Shown: piece by piece, positions 32,771 to 41,123 of the stretch
How the letters are laid out: each line of letters starts with the position of its first letter
How positions within the stretch are numbered: the stretch's first letter is position 1
From: Symbiodinium natans
Taxonomy: Eukaryota; Sar; Dinophyceae; Suessiales; Symbiodiniaceae
NCBI GenBank assembly: GCA_905221605.1
Contig: CAJNDS010002001.1
Location: 1,462,378 to 1,526,377 of the forward strand
Reading direction: 5' to 3'
Length of the DNA: 64,000 nucleotides
Program-made: the position numbers and the translations under genes
Notes under the pieces: model-generated
Database searches by the model: none
What the model was told of the DNA's origin: nothing
The model's input: the letters and a program-made list of their open reading frames with translations, nothing else

Positions 32771-32860
32771 ACCCCTAAACCCCCAAAACCCCTAAACCCT
32801 AAACCCTAAACCCTAGACCCTAAACCCTAAACCCTAAACCCTAAACCCTAAACCCTAAAC

Positions 32861-32923
32861 AAATTCCGGCCTCGGCCACGCTCGCCTGCAACTCCAGGGG
32901 CACCGGAGCGTCGAAGTTCCAAC
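32861..32923 (-). CDS. candidate exon, donor in telomere repeat
   Basis: Minus-strand frame WNFDAPVPLELQASVAEAGI. The acceptor is GAGAAG|G and the donor ATTT|GTTTAGGG, the GT being part of the telomere tract at 32777-32860. Product unknown. Confidence 0.5.
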
Positions 32924-32934
32924 CTTCTCAACAA

Positions 32935-33122
32935 CTAGACCCGGGAGCAACCTCGGGATAAAAGGGGTTTTAGGGTTTAGGGTTTAGGGTTTAGGGTTTA
33001 GGGTGTAGGGTGACCCGGGAGTAACATCGGAATAAAAAAGGGTACCCTTTTGGTTTCAAGGGGGTTCTAAGGGAACCCCAGCCCTAAAAAAAAGGAAAAA
33101 AGGGGCCGACTCCCGGTCCTAG
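32935..33122. mobile_element. F3 fold-back element split by telomere repeats
   Basis: Termini CTAGACCCGGGAG and CTCCCGGTCCTAG with a 4-bp duplication ACAA (32931-32934, 33123-33126). A TTTAGGG tract (about 32968-33010) interrupts it, and the left 30 bp (GACCCGGGAG-AAC-TCGG-ATAAAA) occur on both sides of the tract, so the telomere repeats entered with a duplication of the site. Confidence 0.75.
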
Positions 33123-33140
33123 ACAAGCAGATGAGGTTGA

Positions 33141-33226
33141 GTTTAGGGTTTAGGGTTTAGGGTTTAGGGTTTAGGGTTTAGGGTTTAGGGTTTAGGGTTT
33201 AGGGTTTAGGGTTTAGGGTTTAGGGT

Positions 33227-33265
<39 letters not shown>

Positions 33266-33270
33266 GGTTT
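33141..33270 (+). repeat. TTTAGGG tract followed by TTGAGGG block
   Basis: About 12 TTTAGGG units, then six TTGAGGG units as a clean block, again a homogenised variant. Confidence 0.95.
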
Positions 33271-34625
33271 AGGCAAGAAGGGTTTCAGGATGGAGAGTTT
33301 AGGGATTTAGGATCTAGGGATTTGCGGTCGCGGGATTTTTGGATTTAGGTTGCAGGGAGGGAGGGGGGGGGGTGGGGAGAGGCGGGGGGAGAGGCGGGGG
33401 GAGAGGGGGGGCTGGCAAAAACTGAACCTGACACCAAGTTTAATGCCAGCGTGCCCACAACAGCATCCCCATGACTGCCTTAACAACCTTAGCACCTCGG
33501 CAGCCTCAACAAATCCTCCTTAGCAACAGTTAAACTGAAGGGGATACCCCAATTTTGGTCTGGAGGGCCTATGAGGAACTCGACCCCCACGCCCCCGCAA
33601 AAACTGCCCAATTGGGGTCCGTGGCGTTTGGTTAACAGCGTCTGGCTTGGAGGGTAGGGTGTTGCGTTCAGGGCTTTTTGGGGGCTCTTGCATCACTCTC
33701 CAACACCGTCAAACGGCAAGTGCAACCCGAAACCCTAAACCCTATATGGGCTTTAGAGTACTTGGACCCAGAACGACAAGAAGCGCACTCAGCACGTCTA
33801 GAGCCCAAACTGAGTTCCATCCTGAACGCCCGAAACCGCGAAAATCCGAATAACACAAGGTCGTTTAGGCTTCCAGAGCCCTCTGGGGGCAACAAAGAAA
33901 AACGCGAAATCCCTAACCCCAGACCCGAAACCTGGGGAAGAGCGGTAGGGTGTGGGGTGTGGTGTAGGGCTGTGGGTCTTGTGCTTCAGAGCGTTAAGAG
34001 TTCGATAAGCCATCAGCCCTTGACCCAAACCCTGGGTTTAGGCTTTAATCTACTGGACGAAGGGGTCCTAATCCCCAAGGAATGGAATAAGGGTAGGACT
34101 GGGCGTCCCAGAAGCAAGACTGAGCCCAGAGCCTAAATCCCAGAACCCTGAATAGTCTGAATAGTCCTGAGACCCCGAATCCAGGAGGCTATAGTTAAGG
34201 GATCCTTACTCTAGTTTTGACTAGGGGGACCCCTCCTTGTAGGGTCCATAAACCGAAATCCCTCCAGCAAAGAGTGAGTTTAAAACTCCCCGAGGTCGGC
34301 ACGCGAGATTTCCACAGGGCTGCTGCCTGTTGAGGGCTCCGGGTGCTAAGGTTGCAAGGCGTGTGCAGGTTTTGAAGGATTGAGGTTGGGGTTTTGGGAT
34401 GTTGATAGGCTGGAGTGCTTTAGGGTTTCGATGGGCTTGCCCGGTGTGCAGGTGTAACCCTAAGCTCGTATAACCCTAAACCCTAAACTCGAAGCCCTAA
34501 ACCCTAAATCCTGAGCCCTAAACCCTAAGCATATCTCTACCCCGAAGCTCTCAACCGAAACCGGGGGACCTAGAGGCATGTCACCCCGTGGTAGTTTCAG
34601 GTCTTTACCTAGGAGGGTCTGGTGT
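33271..34625. other. low-repeat stretch, no supported gene
   Basis: G-rich tract at 33355-33410, then about 700 bp with few telomere units. The plus frame at 33678-34136 (152 codons) is rich in Pro/Arg/Asn and includes telomere-derived pieces; no motif. A partial F6-like end lies at 34185-34250. Confidence 0.45.
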
Positions 34626-34756
34626 CTACAAGGAGGGCCCCCTTACTACACTAGCTATATATAGTTAGGGGACTTATATAAACTATGTTAGCATGCTTAT
34701 AACCCAATTTAGGGCCCTTACGACTCTACTTGTATCTGGTGGGCTCCTCCTTCTAG
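34626..34756. mobile_element. fold-back element, family F6
   Basis: CTACAAGGAGGGCCCCC at the left and GGGCTCCTCCTTCTAG at the right are inverted; the interior matches the other F6 copies (ACTTATA, AACCCAATTTAGGGCCC). Confidence 0.7.
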
Positions 34757-35150
34757 GGCCCTAAAGCAAAAGCTGGGCTCTTGGAGCTAAAAACACGAAG
34801 GAGGCCTTAAAGGAAAAAGCTGCGCTGCCTTCCAAAACAGGGTTCAGACATCCATATACCCTAAACCCTGTAAACCCTAAGCCCAAGACCCAACTACCCA
34901 CTCGAACCGCAAAAAGATGACCCCTGTATTGCCGTAGCCCCATGCATGTACACTTTCATCAAGGGAGGAAAGAAGGACTGCATCTTAGCCCACACAGCGG
35001 CCCGGGGCGACGTTGCGATCCGAGCCACGCTCCCCTTCCGGACTCCGCGCGCAGATGCGAACATCACACTGTGTGCGGTTGAACACCTCAGGGGTTTGGA
35101 TTGAGGGTTTAGGGTTTAGGGTTTAGGGTTTAGGGTTTAGGGTTTAGGGT
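34757..35150. other. island with rival coding frames
   Basis: At 34965-35095 both strands are open: minus reads PEVFNRTQCDVRICARSPEG and on, plus reads IKGGKKDCILAHTAARGDVA and on. I cannot choose; the minus reading fits the neighbours. A TTTAGGG tract follows at 35104-35152. Confidence 0.35.
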
Positions 35151-35255
35151 TTGGGATGTGCACCCTTATACAAGCAGTGCTTAGTAGGGATTAGAGTACC
35201 CGCTATGTTCATCCCTAGTATAAGGGCTGTGAATAAAGAGGGGGGAGCATCCCAA
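35151..35255. mobile_element. fold-back element, family F5
   Basis: TTGGGATG...CATCCCAA termini with TTAGTAGGGATTA and CCCTAGTATAAGGG inside. Copies lie at 45230-45370 and 61178-61285; those two have a G or C homopolymer at the centre. Confidence 0.6.
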
Positions 35256-35819
35256 CCTCAGGAGGTCTAATGTAGGGGCCTGCATATCTAACTAGAAAAG
35301 TTTTTTGGTTTAGGGTTTAGGGTTCAGGGTTTAGGGTTTAGGGTTCAGGGTTTAGGGTTTAGGGGTGGGGGGGGGGGGGGGGTTACTATAGTATCGTTCT
35401 ATAGGGACCAGAAGGGAATGCTATTCGGACCCCTATATTAACAACATAGGGGTCCCTCCTTCAGGGTGGGCTTGCGGTGTTAACTGAACAAAGGGTTTCG
35501 GGCTCAGGGTTCAGTGTGTGAGAGGGCGGCAGGGGAATCTGGGCTGGGTTTCCATACTTAGACATCACCCGCCTTGAAGGGCTTCTGGGATTTACTTGGG
35601 GTGACTTCAACAAGGAGCTTAACCCCCCAAAAACAAGGCAGCAAAGTGATAGTAAGGTCCCAAACCCTAAACCCGAAACCCCTAAACCCTAAACCCGAAA
35701 CCCCGAGCACGTCGCTTCGAGGCTCTGGGAGTATCAGAAAGTCCCACAAGGTTCTTTCTTGTTGGGAGTTTAGGGTTTTGGTTCAGGGTTCAGGGTTCAG
35801 GCTTCGGGGATTTACACAG

Positions 35820-35822
<3 letters not shown>

Positions 35823-35854
<32 letters not shown>
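35823..35854 (+). repeat. run of 32 G
   Basis: The longest homopolymer in the window. Similar runs of 10-27 G or C occur near 1267, 2631, 4261, 35365, 39207, 41816, 44652, 44710 and 45307. Confidence 0.9.
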
Positions 35855-35856
<2 letters not shown>

Positions 35857-36170
35857 TCAAATCTTATAAAAGCATCGAGGGCCCAAGTATACAGGTTGCA
35901 GGTTGAGGGTTTAGGTTTTGGGGTTTTGGGTGCCCTAAATCACTGAACTGTCATCTCCACATGCCAAGAGAGTCTCTAAACCCAAATTCAACGAAAGCCT
36001 ACCACTCCGCTTCAAAGGGTCTAAGTACCTTTACAGGGAACAGTAGACTCAGTAGACCTTCCGAATGGCCATATTCCCTGAACCCTAAACCCTAAACCCT
36101 AAACCCAAAAACCCTAAACCCTAAACCCTAAAACCCTAAAACCCTAAACCCTAAAACCCTAAACCCTAAC

Positions 36171-36262
36171 CCCCCTGGGTGCCAGGCCCACACGGCCACT
36201 GGCCTCCCTGCGTCCTCTGTGAGGCGATCGAAGGTCCATGCCTCGGAAATCACAGAGTCAAC
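36171..36262 (-). CDS. candidate exon, product unknown
   Basis: Minus-strand frame VDSVISEAWTFDRLTEDAGR then PVAVWAWHPG. The acceptor is TGTGAG|G and the donor GGG|GTTAGGG, again running into telomere repeat. One of the clearest protein-like islands. Product unknown. Confidence 0.55.
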
Positions 36263-36576
36263 CTCACACTGCCAAGAGCGAAAAGACAAAACAAAGCAAT
36301 TTTGCGGGGTTTAGGGTTTAGGGTTTAGGGTTTAGGGTTTAGGGTTTAGGGCTTAGAGTTTAGCGTTCAGGGTACAAAATAATCGTGCGGGGTATACCCT
36401 TAAGGCCCTTAACCCTAAACCCTAAACTTCTGGGGTTTGAAGGGTCTTTGTTTCACAGGTTCAGGCAAGCGCTGTCATAAGGTTTCAAGTAGAGCAGGAG
36501 AGCCACAATATATGGGGGCTCAACCACCCCCCTCAGCCCTCAACCCTAACGACCTGCGAAGCCATCGCTCTGAACC

Positions 36577-36759
36577 CTAACCCTAAACCCTAAACCCTAA
36601 ACCCTAAACCCTAAACCCTAAACCCTAACCCTAAACCCTAAACCCTAAACCCTAAACCCTAAACCCTAAACCCTAAACCCTAAACCCTAAACCCTAAACC
36701 CTAAACCCTAAACCCTAAACCCTAAACCCTAACCCTAAACCCTAAACCCTAAACCCTAA
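36577..36759 (-). repeat. CCCTAAA tract beside the 36.8-kb element
   Basis: About 26 units, almost all perfect, with three CCCTAA hexamers. It ends six bases before the left terminal inverted repeat of the 36766-38708 element. Confidence 0.95.
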
Positions 36760-36959
36760 GAGACCGGGACGCTGTGGGAGTGCACTTTTCTCTATTTGTT
36801 TAAAGATATTTCAAAAACACTCTCACAGCGCAGCCGCATTTTATATAAACAAAATCGCGAGTCATGCACAACATGCAAGTGCACCAACACAAAGCAGCGA
36901 TACGGTGTATGTCCTGTCCCCGTTTTCAAAGTAAATGGGCCAACTTTATTGGAATCCTA

Positions 36960-37680
36960 GAAACAACAAGAGGAATCCTCTATTTATATCCGTAGGAACC
37001 CTATTTTAGATTAATCGGAGCCGTAAAGTCAATAGGAAGCCTCTTAAAATGAATGGGAGGCGCCTCACAAAAAGATGAGAATCCTCGTAGAATTAATAGG
37101 AATTCTATTAAACTGAAGAGGAACCCTACTCCAATTAATACGAACCAATCGGACTCCTATAAAAAATAAGGCGAACCATTGGAAATACTAAAATGAATAT
37201 GAGCCTAAAACAATAGGAACCCCGTTAAAGTGAATGAGATCCCTATAAATATTGAGATATTAATACGAATCCCATTAACATGAACAAGAATCTGATGAAA
37301 ACTGATAGGAATCTTATTACATGAGTAGGAGCCTTATTAAAATAATTAGGATCCTCTATTGAATTATCGGAACCGCATAGCAGTTAATAGGACGGAAGCC
37401 TATTAAAATGAATAGGAACCCTTGACAAATCAAAAAGAACCCGGGTTACAATTCACAGGAATCCTATTAAAACGAGAAGGAACCTTACTAAAATGAATAG
37501 GAACCAATAGGCCTGCAAAACAATAGAATCCTTGTACAAGAACTAATAGGAACCCTACTAAACTAGTATGAGCCGAATCCTTAAAATTAACAAAAAACCC
37601 TTTGCGAATCCCAGTAACATGAATAAGAACCCTGTTTAAATTGATAGGAGCCTTATTAAATTGGTAGGGGCCTTAGGGCG
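36960..37680. repeat. degenerate AATAGGAACC-TATTAAAATG units
   Basis: Roughly 25-30 imperfect units of 20-27 bp with the core TAGGAANCCTATTAAAATGA. Too diverged for an exact count; no coding. Confidence 0.75.
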
Positions 37681-37920
37681 TGATGTCTTAAAATATGTTG
37701 CTAAGATACAGTGTTTAGTAGAGATATTAGGTTTTGCTTATTGGGGGATGATTGCTTGAGACATCCTAGCTAAGGTATAGTTTTTAGGATAGATGTCATG
37801 CCTTGCGTATTGGGGCGTGATTGATTATATGGAGGTTTTGGTACTCTCTCGAGATTTTGCAGGATTCGAGTTTGTTTTTGTGTACCTCCTCGAGAAATGG
37901 TGGCTGGGAGAGAGCCTCAG

Positions 37921-38156
37921 ATCACGCAATTCATGGAAAACATTGGTTCTACCAATGTTGTTGAAAGATGGAGCCGAAAAACATTGGTAAAACCGACGTT
38001 TTCCAAAAATCCATGATTTTCAAACCATGTGGCCGCGAGCACGAAATTCATGGATAACATTGGTTTTACCAATTTTTGAAGGATGGAGCCGAAAAAACGT
38101 CGGGCCAATGTTTTCCAAAAAATCCATGCTTTTCAAACCATGTGGCTGGGAGCACG
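37921..38156. repeat. two-copy tandem of about 117 bp, each with an internal inverted repeat
   Basis: Copies begin with AATTCATGGA-AACATTGGTT and end with TCCATG-TTTTCAAACCATGTGG. Within each, AACATTGGT...ACCAATG pairs with CATTGGTAAAACCGACGTTT-type sequence. Confidence 0.7.
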
Positions 38157-38378
38157 AAATTCATGGATAATATATCAATGTTGTTTAAATTTGTGCAAAG
38201 CAGGACCTAGAGAGAATTTTGTCACGCCTCTCGCTCGCAAGCATCAGGACATTTAGTTCATCGCCCACCAGATGAGAGAAACACAGAATGCCATGTGCTT
38301 GACTGTCCATGTTAGTGCTTTTGTCACGTACAAAAGGGCACTCAGAAATAAAATCTCACAAAACCTTAAACAAAATAT

Positions 38379-38534
38379 GAGAGACTCTTCCCAGGGGTCC
38401 GGGTCCCCAACAGAGTCCCCCAGGAAACCAAAAAAACCAAAAAAACCAAAAAAAAACAAAAAAAACAAAAAAAAACAAAAAAACCAATCCTGAGGGACTC
38501 TGTTGGGGACCCGGACCCCTGGGAAGAGTCTCTC
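38379..38534. repeat. hairpin with perfect 41-bp arms
   Basis: 38379-38419 and 38494-38534 are exact reverse complements (starting GAGAGACTCTTCCCAGGGGT). The 74-bp loop is an AAACC/AAAAC-rich low-complexity run. The right arm is itself bracketed by CCAATCCTGA and TCAGGATTGG. Confidence 0.9.
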
Positions 38535-38708
38535 AGGATTGGTTTTTTTGGTTTTTTTGGTTTGTTTGGTTTGTTTGGTTTTTTTGGTTTTTGTGGGGAT
38601 TTGTTTTGTGTATTATACCTTTTTGCACGGTTTTTCGTGTTTTTTTAGGTTTTTTGTTTGAAATTCTGCATTTTAAGTAAAAAAAAAAGTGCACTCCCAC
38701 AGCGTCCC

Positions 38709-39572
38709 ATTTTCAACCCTAAACCCTAAACCCTAAACCCTAAACCCTAAACCCTAACCCCATGAGCCCAACAAGGAAAAGAGGCTGAGGGTTGGGTTTG
38801 GGTTTGGGGGTGTAGGGCCCCGATGAACCTAAAGTATTCCGTTTACAAAGGATGAGATGAAGCTACAGTTCATCAAAAGAACATTCAACAACCCTAAGCA
38901 CTCTAAATCCCATGACACAAACATATTACATAACCCTAAGCACCAAAAACCAGTGAGACCCTGCAAGCACCATGTAAGCACCAGAACCTTAACACAGTAA
39001 TCTAACGAAACATAAGCCCACACAAGAATGTAGCAGCCCAACCGAAAGGTGGTGTAGGGTTTAGGGTTGGATACCTTAGGGGTACTTAAGGGTTATGCTA
39101 CCTTCGGTGTACTTCTTACATTTGTTAAAAAATCTGTTGTGAGTAGGAGCCTTTGGGATGGAGATGGAGGGCTGCGGGTGCGAGAACATTTTGGGCTGGG
39201 GTTGGGGGGGGGGGGGGGGGTGGGAGATCTCGGCTGTAGGGTCCCAAAGCCCCGAACCCTAAATCCTAAACCCTAAACCCAAAACCCTCAACCCCAAACC
39301 CCAAACCCTAAACCCCAAACCCTAAACCCTGAACCCTCAACCCTAAACCTTGAACCCTGAGCCGTAAGCCGCTGTCTCAACACGCCTAATGCCCTTAAAA
39401 CCCCTTAACGCCCCTTAACACCCCTCGAAAGCTCTGAAAGAGCCCCCGGAACACCCTCTTCAGCGTCTTGAAGCACCTTAGAAGCCCTTGAAATCACTCC
39501 TAACCCTAAACCCTAAACCCTAAACCCTAAACCCTATAGACCCTGAACCCTAAACCCAAAACCACCCTAAGC
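38709..39572. repeat. mosaic, no supported gene
   Basis: CCCTAAA at 38716-38758, then spacer with ACCCTAAGCAC units, a G run at 39207-39221 and C-strand decay at 39258-39360 and 39497-39560. The minus frame at 38829-39041 is Cys/Leu-rich and repeat-derived. Confidence 0.65.
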
Positions 39573-39629
39573 CCACATCGCCTGCTCATCGTTGGCCAGG
39601 GACAGCGAGTTGATTGCAACCGTCAGGGC
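39573..39629 (-). CDS. candidate exon, 19 whole codons
   Basis: Minus-strand frame ALTVAINSLSLANDEQAMW. The acceptor is AAGTTCAG|G and the donor TGG|GCTTAGGG (GC). CCCTAAA and TTTAGGG tracts flank it. Product unknown. Confidence 0.5.
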
Positions 39630-39658
39630 CTGAACTTGGGCTCCCCTCCCTCTTCGGT

Positions 39659-40290
39659 TTAGGGTTTAGGGGTTAGGGTTTAGGGTTTAGGGGTTTAGGG
39701 TTTAGGGTTTAGGGTTTAGGGGTTAGGGTTTAGGGTTTAGGGTCTAGGGTTTCTACCTTGGACCCTTAAGGTTGTACCCTTGGGTTTGGGGGTGCCTTTT
39801 TCAGGATCCCTAGGGGAATAGAAGGGCCACATTGGGAGCATCCCTCGCTCTTGTCAACTTGTGTTAGTGTTTTGGGGTAGAGGGTTTTGGGTTTGGGGCT
39901 AGAGTGCGTTACAGGGTTTAGGGTTAGAGGATTTAGGGCTCAGTTTAGGTCGTAGCGTTGAGCTTGTGTGTTTGTTTTTTTTTCTCATGGAGGGGTGCTT
40001 AGGATCCAACATTTCAAGCACAGTTATATATCTATATATATATATATATATATATTTGTTTATTTATTTATTATATTTATTTGTCTGTTTAATTGGTTGT
40101 TTATTTGCTATTGTTATTGATTATGTATTTACTTATCTATATATATATATATATTTGTTTATTTACTTATTTGAGGGGGGTGCATGACATTTAGTTGAGG
40201 GTTTAGGGTTTAGGGGTTTAGGTGTAGGGCTTAGGTTCTCAGGTTTAGGATGTGACGGCTACGCGAATTTACTGTATCCTGTATCCCATC
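39659..40290. repeat. TTTAGGG tract, then AT-rich direct repeat
   Basis: G-strand tract at 39659-39751. At 40022-40180 two copies of a segment with TATCTATATATATA followed by TTGTTTATTTA lie in direct order. No gene. Confidence 0.75.
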
Positions 40291-40721
40291 CAGGCCTAGC
40301 CGATGAGCAGCACTAACCATAAGCCCGAACTCCCAAACCCTAAACCCCAATCCAGAGGTTTAGGGTTTAGAGAGAACTTAGGGCTTATAGAGCTTGGGGT
40401 TAGCGGAGGGCTTCTGATTTCCGCCTTCAGCGTCACCCAAAGTCTTGTTTTCATCGGTCCCCTAGGGTATATGAAGCAGGGTATATATTTCTTGTACACC
40501 CAAAAGGACACCCGGTATATACACTCACCAATATTAAAAGGAACCTTATATACACTCACCAATAACAGTAATATAAACCCTATTTCATATGGGGTCGAGG
40601 GGTTAGGGCTCAGAGCCTTTCATTTTTGAGCAGAGGCCGGCTCAATCAGCAGCAGGGCCCCAATGCACCTTTGGCATACGGGCGATCCTGCCTGATGCCC
40701 GGGGTATACGTGTTGCCTTGT

Positions 40722-40832
40722 TTGCGGTTTAGGGTTTAGGGTTTAGGGTTTAGGGTTTAGGGTTTAGGGTTTAGGGTTTAGGGTTTAGGCTTTAGGGTTT
40801 AGGGTTTAGGGTTTAGGGTTTAGGGTTTAGGA
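40722..40832 (+). repeat. TTTAGGG tract
   Basis: About 15 units with one TTTAGGC variant. Confidence 0.95.
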
Positions 40833-41123
40833 AGTCGAAGGGGGCACTTGACTTAGAGGATCGGGGGGCTTGTATGTAAGCCTGGAAGTCGGGAAATGAG
40901 TAGGACAATCCCAATGAAGGCCCCCTTGCAGGGTGCTTCAAGCCCCACGCATGACTCAAGAACGACGTACAAATAAGTCAACCGATGATGCAAGCAGAGC
41001 CCTATGAAGAAATGCTGTGGGAGGGGACCCTAAACAACCCTAAACCCTCAAATGTTCTTCTGGTCCGTCGGCTTTCAAAGCCTGCGACGTGCCAAGAGCA
41101 ACGTTGCAGCTGCCGCAAGGGGT

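Larger units (their letters stand above)
36766..38708. mobile_element. 1.94-kb element with perfect 24-bp terminal inverted repeats
   Basis: GGGACGCTGTGGGAGTGCAC plus TTTT at 36766-36789 is the exact reverse complement of 38685-38708. CCCTAAA repeats lie on both sides (36577-36759, 38716-38758). The left end has a second, inverted, imperfect copy of the terminus at about 36813-36840, so that end alone can fold back. Inside are degenerate 20-25 bp units (36960-37680), a tandem of about 117 bp (37921-38156) and a long hairpin (38379-38534). The element is AT-rich, unlike its surroundings, and has no recognisable transposase. No clear target duplication. Confidence 0.75.

Noticed and set aside
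33678-34136. 152-codon plus-strand frame
   Set aside because: No motif, includes telomere-derived residues, overlaps rival frames and lacks splice-like support.
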